64,000 nt of DNA, from NCBI GenBank assembly GCA_910583985.1, contig CAJTYA010000007.1:67955-131954 (forward strand). The letters run 5' to 3'. The DNA is from an uncultured Alistipes sp. (lineage in GTDB: Bacteria; Bacteroidota; Bacteroidia; Bacteroidales; Rikenellaceae). Under the pieces are notes generated by a model. It saw only the letters and a list, made by a program, of their open reading frames with translations, searched no databases and was not told where the DNA came from. Shown here piece by piece: positions 34,722 to 43,572 of the stretch (position 1 is the stretch's first letter; the number at the start of each line of letters is the position of its first letter). Made by a program: the position numbers and the translations under genes.

Positions 34722-36605
34722 ATGAATGACAAACTCCTTTCGGCTCTGCTCGTCGCCGTGCTGGCACCGTCGTGCCTGTTGCGGGCCCAAACGGACGACA
34801 CCCTGCACACGAAGAAAACCTACCCGATCCGGGAAGTGGTGGTCACCGGCACGCGCAACGAAACCGACCTGCGCCACCTGCCCATGACCGTGGCGGTCGT
34901 CGACCGGCGCACCATCGAACAGGACCGCCAGCCCTCGCTGCTGCCCACGCTCGCCCGTCAGGTGCCGGGCCTTTTCGTCACCGGACGCGGCATCATGGGC
35001 TACGGCGTCTCGACAGGTGCGGCGGGCGGCATGTCGCTGCGCGGCATCGGCGGCAGCCCCACCACGGGCCTGCTGGTGCTTATCGACGGCCATCCGCAGT
35101 ATATGGGCCTGATGGGCCATCCCATCGCCGACGCCTACCAGTCGATGCTGGCCGACCGCGTGGAAGTGGTACGAGGCCCCGCCTCTGTGCTCTACGGCAC
35201 GAACGCGATGGGCGGCGTGATGAACATCGTCACGCGGAAAATCCACGAAGACGGCGTCAAAAGCAACGTCCGCATCGGCTACGGCTCCTACAACACGCTT
35301 CAGACCGAAGCGGCGAACTTCGTCCGGGCCGGACGTTTTTCGAGCGCAGTGACCGGATCGTACAACCGCACCGACGGCCACCGGCCCGACATGGGCTTCG
35401 AACAGTACGGAGGCTACGCCAAGCTCGGCTACCGCTTCAGCGACGAATGGAACCTCTGGGCCGACGTGAACCTCACGCACTTCAACGCCTCGAATCCCGG
35501 AACGGTATGGGCGCCCCTCATCGACAACGACTCGCGCATCACGCGCGGCATGACTTCCGTTTCATTGCAGAACGACTACGGCAGGACATCGGGCGCACTG
35601 AGCTTTTTCCACAACTGGGGACGGCACAAGATCGACGACGGTTATTCGGCGGGGCAACAGCCGCCCGACTACCGGTTCAACTCGCGCGACAGGATGCTGG
35701 GTCTCTCGTGGTACCAAAGCGCCACGCTCTTCGAGGGCAACCGGCTGACCGTCGGCATCGACTACCAGCATTTCGGAGGCAAGGCATGGAACCGCTACCT
35801 CGACGGCGGGGAGAAAACCACGGCCGACGTGACGCAGAACGAAGTGGCCGGCTACGTCGATTTCCGGCAGCAGCTCGCCCGATGGCTCACCGTGGACGCG
35901 GGCCTGCGCATCGACCGCCATTCGCAGACGGGCACCCAATGGATTCAGCAAGGAGGCCTCTCGTTCGCCCTGTCGAAAAGCGCCGGACTCAAAGCGATGA
36001 TCGGCAAAGGGTTCCGCTTCCCCACCATCCGCGAAATGTACATGTTCCCGCCGCAGAATCCGGCCCTGAAGCCGGAGCGGCTGATGAGCTACGAACTCTC
36101 GTACACGCAACGCCTGCTCGACGGAGTGCTGTCCTACGGCGCGAACGTCTTTTTCATCGACGGGTCGAACATGATCATGACCGTTCCGGTGGACGGACGT
36201 CCGATGAACGTCAACACGGGAAAAGTCGAGAACTGGGGCGTAGAGGGCCAGATCGCATGGCGCATCGACGCGTCGTGGTCGGCATCGGCCAACTACAGCT
36301 TCCTGCACATGAAATATCCGGTCGTGGCGGCCCCGGAGCACAAGCTCTACGGCGAAGTCCGTTTCTCGCGCAAACGATGGACCGCCTCGACGGGCATACA
36401 GTACGTCCACGGACTCTACACGTCGGTCTCTCCGCAGACCACGGAGAACTTCGTGCTGTGGAATGCCGATGCGAGTTTCCGGGCCGCGAAATGGCTCGAA
36501 GCGTTCGTGCGCGGAGAGAACCTGCTGGCCCAACGCTATGAAATCAACGCCGGTTTCCCGATGCCCAGAGCCACCGTAATGATCGGCGCGAACTTCACTT
36601 TTTAA
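34722..36605 (+). CDS. TonB-dependent outer-membrane receptor, small type
   Basis: A 627-residue receptor. The signal peptide covers residues 1-22 (LLSALLVAVLAPSCLLRAQ). The plug domain follows from about 33, with REVVVTGTRNETDLRHLPMT, ADRVEVVRGPASVLYGTNAM and GGVMNIVTRK. The rest is a beta barrel ending in NFTF, a terminal aromatic residue as needed for insertion. It lacks the carboxypeptidase-like N-terminal extension of SusC proteins and has no SusD partner, so it is more like metal, haem or cobalamin receptors. The gene just downstream is a nucleoside hydrolase-FmdE fusion, and the nickel/urease cluster follows, so nickel complex uptake is a guess. Confidence 0.88.
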   Translation: MNDKLLSALLVAVLAPSCLLRAQTDDTLHTKKTYPIREVVVTGTRNETDLRHLPMTVAVVDRRTIEQDRQPSLLPTLARQVPGLFVTGRGIMGYGVSTGAAGGMSLRGIGGSPTTGLLVLIDGHPQYMGLMGHPIADAYQSMLADRVEVVRGPASVLYGTNAMGGVMNIVTRKIHEDGVKSNVRIGYGSYNTLQTEAANFVRAGRFSSAVTGSYNRTDGHRPDMGFEQYGGYAKLGYRFSDEWNLWADVNLTHFNASNPGTVWAPLIDNDSRITRGMTSVSLQNDYGRTSGALSFFHNWGRHKIDDGYSAGQQPPDYRFNSRDRMLGLSWYQSATLFEGNRLTVGIDYQHFGGKAWNRYLDGGEKTTADVTQNEVAGYVDFRQQLARWLTVDAGLRIDRHSQTGTQWIQQGGLSFALSKSAGLKAMIGKGFRFPTIREMYMFPPQNPALKPERLMSYELSYTQRLLDGVLSYGANVFFIDGSNMIMTVPVDGRPMNVNTGKVENWGVEGQIAWRIDASWSASANYSFLHMKYPVVAAPEHKLYGEVRFSRKRWTASTGIQYVHGLYTSVSPQTTENFVLWNADASFRAAKWLEAFVRGENLLAQRYEINAGFPMPRATVMIGANFTF

Positions 36606-36630
36606 CCGAACGAACGAAAAAACTTTTCAG

Positions 36631-38121
36631 ATGATACGAACCATGACACACCGTTTCCGTTTTCCGAAGCTGCTGTCCCTCGCAGCGGCCCTCTTCGGAC
36701 TGCTGACAGCGACCGACGCCGCGGCTCATTCGGGCAAGGCCCGCTTCCACATCGTCATCGACACCGACGCTGCGGCCGACGACCTGCGCACGCTTTGCAT
36801 GCTGCTGGGCAACCGCGAGGCCGAAGTGCTTGCCGTCACGACCTCCGAAGGCGCCCTGACGCCCGCCGAAGCGGCCCTCAGAGTCGGCGCCCTGCTCGAC
36901 GGCTTCTATCACCAGGGCGTACCCGTGGGCGAAGGACGTGCCGTGGGTACTCCGGCTCCGGCATGGAGGGCCCATTCCCGGACGATCGGCTGGGGCGACA
37001 CCAGCGTCGTGAACGGGACCTGTCTCCCAGCCGCGGAACTGATCGCCCGGACGCTCGAAAACGAAGAGGAGAAAGTCGTCTTCGTCGCCCTCGGCGCACT
37101 GACCAACCTCTCCGACGCCTTGCGGCGGAACCCCTCTCTGGGCGACCGCATCGAGCGCGTGGTATGGTACGACGGAGGCCCCGAACCCCTCGCCGGGGAC
37201 AATTTCCGCACAGACACCGTCGCCGCCCGCCACATCCTGCAAAGCGGCATCCGGACGGCCGTCGTCACGACCCATCCCTCGCACCCGATCGTCATCACCC
37301 CGGCCCTGCTCGACTCGATAGCGAACATCTCCACCCCCTACGCCGAAAAAATCGTCTCCACGCACCGCAGCGCACCGCTCGCAGAGCTGATCCAGAAACG
37401 GCACCTTCGGGCTTGGGACGATCTGGCGGCCGTCTATCTTTTCCGGCCGGAACTCTTCGTCGCACAGGCCGTCTCGCCCTCCGTCGACATCTGCACGCTG
37501 CCCGACGAGGCTTCGGCCGAGCAGGCGCGGCAGACCTTGCTCTCCGTGCTGCGGGGCAAGCCCGACAGCGAGAGCCGCGTCTTCTACGGATTCCCCCTCT
37601 GGGCCGAATGCTACGCCGCAGACGTCGCGCCGCTCATCGGCCCGGCCGTCGAGCGCCACGGGCCGAGCGAATGGCGGGCGGGCGTGCTGACCAACGAACT
37701 GCACGGTCATTTAGGCATCTACGCCACGGTAGGCGTAAAAATGGGCATCCGGGCCCGCGAATACTTCAACATCGGCGTGGACGACATCCGTGTAACGAGC
37801 TATGCGGGGCTCATTCCGCCCATAAGCTGCATGAACGACGGCCTGCAAACCGCCACGGGCGCCACGCTGGGGCACGGCCTCATCGCCGTGGCCGAGAACG
37901 AAACGCCGCGTCCGGAAGCGCTCTTCACGTTCAAGGACAAGACGATCCGACTGACGCTCAAGCCCGAATACGCCGAACGCATCCGACGGGACGTAAAAAA
38001 AGGCATCGACCGGTACGGCGACCTGACCGAGGACTACTGGCAGTACATCCGGGAACTGGCCCTGAGCTACTGGGTCGCTTTCGACCGGCACGAAATGTTC
38101 GACCTGCACGTCGAGCGATAA
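36631..38121 (+). CDS. Exported fusion: nucleoside hydrolase-like domain plus FmdE-like domain
   Basis: A 496-residue exported protein. The signal peptide ends near residue 32 (DAAA). Residues about 38-330 resemble nucleoside hydrolases: VIDTDAAADDLRTL keeps the Asp cluster that holds calcium, and LGALTNLSDAL and WDDLAAVYLFRPELF match later family motifs. Residues about 348-490 resemble FmdE: NELHGHLGIYATVGVKMG, then PPISCMNDGLQTATGATLGH. FmdE relatives have a Cys in the TGCT position; here it is Ala, so the metal site may be altered. The gene lies 25 bases after the receptor gene. FmdE-like proteins have been tied to metal binding, so a periplasmic metal-related role is possible; nucleoside cleavage is unproven. 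Confidence 0.72.
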   Translation: MIRTMTHRFRFPKLLSLAAALFGLLTATDAAAHSGKARFHIVIDTDAAADDLRTLCMLLGNREAEVLAVTTSEGALTPAEAALRVGALLDGFYHQGVPVGEGRAVGTPAPAWRAHSRTIGWGDTSVVNGTCLPAAELIARTLENEEEKVVFVALGALTNLSDALRRNPSLGDRIERVVWYDGGPEPLAGDNFRTDTVAARHILQSGIRTAVVTTHPSHPIVITPALLDSIANISTPYAEKIVSTHRSAPLAELIQKRHLRAWDDLAAVYLFRPELFVAQAVSPSVDICTLPDEASAEQARQTLLSVLRGKPDSESRVFYGFPLWAECYAADVAPLIGPAVERHGPSEWRAGVLTNELHGHLGIYATVGVKMGIRAREYFNIGVDDIRVTSYAGLIPPISCMNDGLQTATGATLGHGLIAVAENETPRPEALFTFKDKTIRLTLKPEYAERIRRDVKKGIDRYGDLTEDYWQYIRELALSYWVAFDRHEMFDLHVER

Positions 38122-38183
38122 GGGACGGTGTCCCGTCCCGGAGCCAGACGATCCGTTCTCCGGGACGGGACCGGCTCCGACAA

Positions 38184-38220
38184 AAAGAGGGGGTACGGCT
38201 TCGAGCCGTACCCCCTCTTT
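38184..38220. terminator. Strong bidirectional terminator
   Basis: AAAGAGGGGGTACGGCT / AGCCGTACCCCCTCTTT, a 17-bp perfect stem with a 3-base loop, between the fusion gene and the convergent crcB gene. A further inverted repeat, TCCCGTCCCGGAG / CTCCGGGACGGGA, lies just before it (38131-38169). Confidence 0.88.
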
Positions 38221-38294
38221 CGTACTTCCGTCGGATGCGTCCCGGCCGAAAACCGGAAAACGGAAGGCGGCCCCGACGGACCGCCTTCGCCGCA

Positions 38295-38669
38295 TCAGGC
38301 CTTGACCAGCGAGCGCCCCAGCCACACGAGCAGCAGCCCCAACACGGCACTCAGCCCGAAGTAGAGCCAGAAATAGAGCCAGTGCCGCTGCTGAAGCAAC
38401 AGATACATGTCGTCGGCGAACGACGAAAAGGTCGTGAAGCCGCCGCAGAACCCCGTGATGAGGAAAACGTTCATCGAAGGCGAGATGACGTTCGTCTTCT
38501 CGGCCAGTCCGAAAAAGATTCCGATCACGAAACTGCCGACCACGTTGACGGCGAACGTGCCCCACGGAAAAGCGGAAACCGTGATGACATGGCACAGTTT
38601 CCCGGTCAGAAAGCGCAGGCACGTGCCGATGAAACCGCCCAGACCCGCGATGAGCATAGCTTTGATCAT
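38295..38669 (-). CDS. crcB: Fluoride channel CrcB/Fluc
   Basis: A 124-residue membrane protein with four hydrophobic segments, standard for the Fluc family, which exports fluoride as a dual-topology dimer. Signatures are GGFIGTCLRFLTG, WGTFAVNVVGSFVIG and GFCGGFTTFSSF with the Phe pair of the pore. The start at 38669 gives MIKAMLIAGLGGFIG. It interrupts the plus-strand nickel/urease region on the opposite strand. I saw no clear fluoride riboswitch upstream. Confidence 0.93.
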   Translation of the reverse strand: MIKAMLIAGLGGFIGTCLRFLTGKLCHVITVSAFPWGTFAVNVVGSFVIGIFFGLAEKTNVISPSMNVFLITGFCGGFTTFSSFADDMYLLLQQRHWLYFWLYFGLSAVLGLLLVWLGRSLVKA

Positions 38670-38876
38670 AACCGATGATTTTTTATTGGTTTCCACGGGC
38701 GGAGAATCAAATTTGGTGCCAGCACCCGATCCTTTTCCCGGCTTCGGTTTTCGGCGTCGGCATGGCATGCTTTTTGTCCTTCCTTTGCCGGTCGCACGAG
38801 CGTACCCGAAGAGCGGAGCCGCACGTCCCTTTTCCCGACGCATTTACTCTCAACCACTAATAAAATATTTCGCACT

Positions 38877-39179
38877 ATGCATCTGACACCGAAAGAGATC
38901 GACAAGTTGACGCTGCTTTCGCTCGGCATGATTGCCGAAAGGCGTCTGAAAAAAGGGCTCAAGCTCAACTATCCGGAGGCCGTGGCCTACATCACCTCCT
39001 CGGCCCTCGAAGGAGCGCGGGAAGGCAAAACCGTCGAAGAGGTCATGAAAGACGCCGCTTCGGTTCTCACCCGCAGCGACGTCATGGAAGGCGTGGCCGA
39101 CATGATCGGTCTGCTTCAGGTCGAAGCCGTATTCACCGACGGTTCGCGTCTGGTGAGCATCCACCATCCGATCAAATAA
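38877..39179 (+). CDS. ureA: Urease gamma subunit
   Basis: A 100-residue small subunit, exactly the family length. MHLTPKEIDKLTLLSLGMIA opens it; LKLNYPEAVAYITSSALEGA and SIHHPIK close it, as in all UreA. It forms the trimer core with UreB and UreC. First gene of ureABCEFGD, 18 bases before ureB. Confidence 0.97.
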   Translation: MHLTPKEIDKLTLLSLGMIAERRLKKGLKLNYPEAVAYITSSALEGAREGKTVEEVMKDAASVLTRSDVMEGVADMIGLLQVEAVFTDGSRLVSIHHPIK

Positions 39180-39197
39180 CGTTAAAACGAACGACTT

Positions 39198-39803
39198 ATG
39201 AATACACAGCAACCGACTTCGGACAAAAAAGCCCCGGCAGAAGCCGCAGAAAGGCAACCGGCCGAAGCCCTCTACCCCGGTCAGAAGGGATTCGCTCCCG
39301 GACAGCCGGTGGCCGTAGGAGGCGAGATCCTGCTGGGCGACGCCATCGAATACAACGCCGACCGCAAAACCGTCAAACTCTCCGTGCGCAACACGGGCGA
39401 CCGTCCTATCCAGATCGGATCGCACTTCCATTTCTTCGAGGTGAACCGCTATCTGGAATTCGACCGCGACGCCGCCTTCGGCTGCCACCTGAACATTCCC
39501 GCCACGACGGCCGTGCGCTTCGAACCCGGCGACCTGAAAGAGGTCGAACTGGTGCCCTTCTCCGGCAAACGCCGCGTGATCGGTTTCAACGGGCTGGTCA
39601 TGGGCTATACGGGCGAAGAGGACGATCCCTCCTACTATCCGGTCCATCTGGCCGCCGTGCGCCGCGCTCGACACGCAGGCTTCAAGAGCACGTCCGAAAG
39701 GAACCCGCAGAACGGGGCGGACAAAACGCGGAACGACGCCGCTGCCGCCGCACAAACCGCTCCCCGGACGCCGGAGAAAAACGATAACGACAAAAAACGA
39801 TAG
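39198..39803 (+). CDS. ureB: Urease beta subunit with extended ends
   Basis: A 201-residue protein against about 100-130 for most UreB. The conserved core is residues about 35-140 (ILLGDAIEYNADRKTVKLSV, then IQIGSHFHFFEVNRYLEFDR, and VRFEPGDLKEVELVPFSGKR). It has about 33 extra residues in front, rich in Gln, Pro, Ala and Lys, and about 55 after the core, with ASN/ARG/ALA-rich disordered sequence ending NDNDKKR. These charged tails are unusual and lie outside the subunit contacts known for the family. It ends 3 bases before ureC. Confidence 0.93.
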   Translation: MNTQQPTSDKKAPAEAAERQPAEALYPGQKGFAPGQPVAVGGEILLGDAIEYNADRKTVKLSVRNTGDRPIQIGSHFHFFEVNRYLEFDRDAAFGCHLNIPATTAVRFEPGDLKEVELVPFSGKRRVIGFNGLVMGYTGEEDDPSYYPVHLAAVRRARHAGFKSTSERNPQNGADKTRNDAAAAAQTAPRTPEKNDNDKKR

Positions 39804-39806
39804 AGC

Positions 39807-41525
39807 ATGGCAACGATTTCACGACAGGAATACAACAACCTTTTCGGGCCGACCGTAGGCGACAAGATCCGTCTGGGCGACACCGATCTATATGTGGAAA
39901 TTGAAAAAGACTTGCGCGAATACGGCGACGAGGTCGTCTACGGAGGCGGCAAGACCATTCGCGACGGCATGGGGCTGGCCAACACGATGACCTCTTCCGA
40001 GGGATCGCTCGATCTGGTCATCACCAACGTGACGATCATCGACGCCAAGCTGGGCGTCGTGAAGGCCGACGTGGGCATCAAGGACGGCAAGATCGCCGGC
40101 ATCGGCAAGGCGGGCAACCCCAATACGATGCGCGGCGTACATCCCGACCTGATTACGGGCGCGGCCACGGACGCCATCTCCGGCGAACACCTCATCCTGA
40201 CGGCGGCCGGCATCGACGGCCACGTGCACATGATCGCCCCGCAGCAGGCCTATACCGCGCTGAGCAACGGCATCACCACGCTCTTCGGCGGAGGCATCGG
40301 CCCCTCGGACGGTTCCAACGGTACGACGATCACTTCGGGACGCTGGAACCTCGAATACATGCTCCAGTCCATCGAGGCCCTGCCCGTGAACGTCGGCCTG
40401 CTGGGCAAAGGAAACTGCTCGGTGGCCCAGCCGATCGAAGAACAGATTGAAGCGGGCGCCTGCGGGTTGAAAATCCACGAAGACTGGGGCTCCACGCCCG
40501 CAGCCATCCGCACCGCGCTCGACGTGGCGGACCGTTACGACATTCAGGTGGCCATCCACGCCGACACGCTCAACGAGGGCGGATACGTCGAAGACACGAT
40601 CGCCGCCATCGACGGACGCACGATCCATACCTACCACACCGAAGGCGCCGGCGGCGGTCATGCGCCCGACCTGCTCAAGGTCGCGTCGATGCCCTACGTG
40701 CTGCCCTCCTCGACCAACCCCACGCTGCCCTTCGGCATCAACTCGCAGGCCGAACTGTTCGACATGATCATGGTGTGCCACAACCTCAACCCCAAGATCC
40801 CCTCGGACGTGGCCTTCGCCGAAAGCCGCGTGCGACCCGAAACGCAGGCCGCCGAAAACGTGCTGCACGATCTGGGCGTGCTGTCGATGGTTTCGTCCGA
40901 CTCACAGGCCATGGGCCGCGTAGGCGAATCGTTCATGCGTACCTTCCAGATGGCGTCGTTCATGAAGAACGCCTGCGGCAAGCTGGCCGAAGACGCCGAA
41001 GGCAACGACAACTTCCGCGTACTGCGCTACATCGCCAAAGTCACGATCAACCCGGCCGTCACCTTCGGCGTATCGGACTACCTCGGTTCGGTCGAAAAGG
41101 GCAAAGTGGCCGATCTGGTGCTCTGGGAACCGCAATTCTTCGGGGCCAAGCCCAAGATGGTCATCAAGGGTGGCATGATCAACTGGTCGAACATGGGCGA
41201 TCCCAACGCTTCGCTGCCTACCCCGCAGCCGTGTTACTACCGTCCGATGTACGGCGCGCTGGGTCACGCGATGCCCCGGACCTGCATGTCGTTCGTTTCG
41301 AATGCGGCCCATCAGAGCGGCATCAAGGAGCGACTGAGTCTCGAACGCACGGTGCTGCCGGTGCGCCGGACCCGCCAGCTCACCAAGTACGACATGGTAC
41401 GCAACGGCGGCATGCCCCGCATCGACATTGACCCCGAAACGTTCGCCGTAACGGTGAACGGCGTGCACGTCTACGTCAAACCGGCCGAAAAATTCCCGCT
41501 CGGCCAGCTCTACTGGTTCAGCTAA
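39807..41525 (+). CDS. ureC: Urease alpha (catalytic) subunit
   Basis: A 572-residue amidohydrolase that hydrolyses urea to ammonia and carbamate at a di-nickel site. Ligands are all present: His139 and His141 (GHVHMI), carbamylated Lys222 (CGLKIHEDWG), His251 (IHADTLNEGG), His277 (TYHTEGAGGGH), Asp365 (SSDSQAMGR). The flap has Cys324 and the catalytic His325 (VCHNLNP); the usual second His there is Asn. The enzyme should be active. It is the largest gene of the operon and is followed by a hairpin before ureE. Confidence 0.97.
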   Translation: MATISRQEYNNLFGPTVGDKIRLGDTDLYVEIEKDLREYGDEVVYGGGKTIRDGMGLANTMTSSEGSLDLVITNVTIIDAKLGVVKADVGIKDGKIAGIGKAGNPNTMRGVHPDLITGAATDAISGEHLILTAAGIDGHVHMIAPQQAYTALSNGITTLFGGGIGPSDGSNGTTITSGRWNLEYMLQSIEALPVNVGLLGKGNCSVAQPIEEQIEAGACGLKIHEDWGSTPAAIRTALDVADRYDIQVAIHADTLNEGGYVEDTIAAIDGRTIHTYHTEGAGGGHAPDLLKVASMPYVLPSSTNPTLPFGINSQAELFDMIMVCHNLNPKIPSDVAFAESRVRPETQAAENVLHDLGVLSMVSSDSQAMGRVGESFMRTFQMASFMKNACGKLAEDAEGNDNFRVLRYIAKVTINPAVTFGVSDYLGSVEKGKVADLVLWEPQFFGAKPKMVIKGGMINWSNMGDPNASLPTPQPCYYRPMYGALGHAMPRTCMSFVSNAAHQSGIKERLSLERTVLPVRRTRQLTKYDMVRNGGMPRIDIDPETFAVTVNGVHVYVKPAEKFPLGQLYWFS

Positions 41526-41531
41526 ATTCCC

Positions 41532-41566
41532 TTTCGGGGACCGCCCTGCAAAGGCGGCCCCCGAAA
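41532..41566 (+). promoter_or_regulatory. Intra-operon hairpin between ureC and ureE
   Basis: TTTCGGGGACCGCC / GGCGGCCCCCGAAA encloses CTGCAAA, with one unpaired or mismatched pair. No T run follows. It may adjust the amount of message for structural versus accessory genes by stopping decay or part of transcription. Confidence 0.55.
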
Positions 41567-41597
41567 TTCGATTATCCTTTACGAAAAAACCGACCGA

Positions 41598-42179
41598 ATG
41601 AAAATCTACACCGAAATCACAGGCAACCTCCACGCGCCCGAATGGAAGGCACGCGCGCAGGAAGCCGATGTCGAGTATCTCGACCTCGACCAATGGACGG
41701 CCCAGAAGAGCCGTTTCGTCGTAAAGAGCGCCCGCGGCAACGAATACGCCGTCGCGCTGGCCCGTCACTCGCAACTGCACGACGGCGACATCATCGAATA
41801 CCTGCCCGAAGAGCGCCGCATCGTCGCGCTGCGCATCTGCCTGAGCGACGTGCTGGTGGCCGACCTCGGCGCGCTGAGAGAACAGAATCCCGAAATCATC
41901 ATCCACACGGCCGTCGAGCTGGGACACGCCATCGGCAACCAGCACTGGCCTGCCGTGGTCAAGGGGACCAAAGTGTACGTTCCGCTCACGGTGGACCGCA
42001 AAGTGATGGACAGCGTCATGCGCACGCACCGCATCGAGGACGTCTCGTGGTCGTTCCAGCCCGGTTCCGAGGTGATTCCCTATCTGGCCCCTCACGAAAT
42101 CCGGCGGCTGTTCGGCGGCACCGGTCCCGACAGCGACGTGCATCACCACCGCCATCCCGATTACGAACACGCACACTAA
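41598..42179 (+). CDS. ureE: Urease nickel metallochaperone UreE
   Basis: A 193-residue nickel carrier. The middle has the central nickel site ELGHAIGNQHWPA, with the conserved His. The C-terminal tail HHHRHPDYEHAH is His-rich and should bind extra nickel. N-terminal peptide-binding domain precedes. It passes nickel to UreG and apo-urease. 12 bases before ureF. Confidence 0.94.
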   Translation: MKIYTEITGNLHAPEWKARAQEADVEYLDLDQWTAQKSRFVVKSARGNEYAVALARHSQLHDGDIIEYLPEERRIVALRICLSDVLVADLGALREQNPEIIIHTAVELGHAIGNQHWPAVVKGTKVYVPLTVDRKVMDSVMRTHRIEDVSWSFQPGSEVIPYLAPHEIRRLFGGTGPDSDVHHHRHPDYEHAH

Positions 42180-42191
42180 ACGCCGAAACGT

Positions 42192-42884
42192 ATGTCCAAC
42201 GAAGCGACCGAACTCTTGCGGCTGCTGCAATTCTCCGATTCGGCTTTTCCCGTCGGCTCCTTTTCGTTTTCGAACGGCATGGAGACGGCGGCCGAAGAGG
42301 GGCTCGTCCGCGACGCCGCGACCCTCGAAGAATATACCTTCGACATCGTGCGACAGGCTGCCTTCACCGACGGCGTGGCCGCACTGCACGCCTACCGAAG
42401 CCGGGAACAGGGCCGCTACGACGGCATCCCCGAAGCCGACCGGTACGTGATCCTGTGCAAAATGAACACCGAGGCCCGGCAGATGACGCTGCGCATGGGC
42501 AAAAAACTGGCCGAACTCTCCCGCCGCATCCTCTCGGACGACATCGTCGAGCGCTGGCTCGGCGAGATCGACGCCGGTCGGACGCCGGGAACCTATCCCG
42601 TGGCGCAGGGCATCCTCTTCGCCGCGTGCGGCATATCGGAACGGGGGCTTTTCTGTTCGCAACAGTACGGCACGGCCAACATGGTGCTCAGCGCCGCACT
42701 CCGCTGCGTGCGGGTCTCCCATTACGACACGCAACGGATTCTGTTCGACATGAGCCGCCGCATCGACGACATGTACCGTATCGCGAGCGAAATGGAACTC
42801 GACGAAATGCACGCCTTCGCGCCGCAGACGGACATTCTGGCCTCGCTGCACGAAAAGGGACTCAAACGAATGTTTATGAACTGA
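42192..42884 (+). CDS. ureF: Urease accessory protein UreF
   Basis: A 230-residue all-helical accessory factor. LLRLLQFSDSAFPVGSFSFS is the family signature. The rest is helical with QGILFAACGISERGLFC. UreF bridges UreD and UreG on apo-urease and controls GTP use. 34 bases before ureG. Confidence 0.94.
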   Translation: MSNEATELLRLLQFSDSAFPVGSFSFSNGMETAAEEGLVRDAATLEEYTFDIVRQAAFTDGVAALHAYRSREQGRYDGIPEADRYVILCKMNTEARQMTLRMGKKLAELSRRILSDDIVERWLGEIDAGRTPGTYPVAQGILFAACGISERGLFCSQQYGTANMVLSAALRCVRVSHYDTQRILFDMSRRIDDMYRIASEMELDEMHAFAPQTDILASLHEKGLKRMFMN

Positions 42885-42918
42885 AAAAACGAACCCGCAT
42901 CAAAAACAAAAACCCACT

Positions 42919-43572
42919 ATGAACAACACTTGCAGAATAGGAATCGGCGGACCGGTAGGTTCGGGAAAAACGGCGCTCATCGAAGCCATCACCCCCCGCC
43001 TGCTCGACATGGGCTATAAAGTGCTCATCATCACCAACGACGTAGTCACCACCGAAGACGCCAAACACGTGCGCAAAATGCTCAAGGGCATCCTGGTCGA
43101 GGAGCGCATCATCGGCGTCGAGACGGGCGCCTGCCCGCACACGGCCGTGCGCGAAGACCCCTCGATGAACATCGCGGCCGTCGAAGAGATGGAAGCGCGC
43201 TTCCCGGACGGCGACATCGTACTCATCGAATCGGGCGGCGACAACCTGACGCTCACGTTCAGCCCCGCGCTGGTGGACTTCTTCATCTACGTGATCGACG
43301 TGGCCGCCGGCGACAAGATTCCGCGCAAAGACGGTCCCGGCATATCGCAGTCCGACATTCTGGTCATCAACAAGACCGACCTGGCTCCCTACGTCCACGC
43401 CGATCTGGAAGTCATGCGCCGCGACTCGGAAGCCATGCGCCCCGGCAAGCCGTTCATCTTCACGAACTGCATGACCGGAGAGGGCATCGACGAGCTGGTG
43501 GAACTCATCCGCCGCACGGCCCTTTTCGACATCGACCTCAACCGCAAAGAGGAAACACCCGCCACCGTATGA
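42919..43572 (+). CDS. ureG: Urease accessory GTPase UreG
   Basis: A 217-residue SIMIBI GTPase. P-loop GPVGSGKTAL at residues 11-20, metal motif GACPHTAVREDPSMN with Cys and His, ESGGDNLTLTFSP, and the GTP-specific NKTDLAPY. It delivers nickel with GTP hydrolysis. Its stop overlaps the next start (ATGA at 43569). Confidence 0.97.
   Translation: MNNTCRIGIGGPVGSGKTALIEAITPRLLDMGYKVLIITNDVVTTEDAKHVRKMLKGILVEERIIGVETGACPHTAVREDPSMNIAAVEEMEARFPDGDIVLIESGGDNLTLTFSPALVDFFIYVIDVAAGDKIPRKDGPGISQSDILVINKTDLAPYVHADLEVMRRDSEAMRPGKPFIFTNCMTGEGIDELVELIRRTALFDIDLNRKEETPATV

Noticed and set aside
38670..38790. Fluoride riboswitch upstream of crcB
   Set aside because: I searched the minus strand for the GGCGAUG and GCUGAUG-type parts of the crcB motif and did not find a convincing arrangement. 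A covariance-model search would decide.
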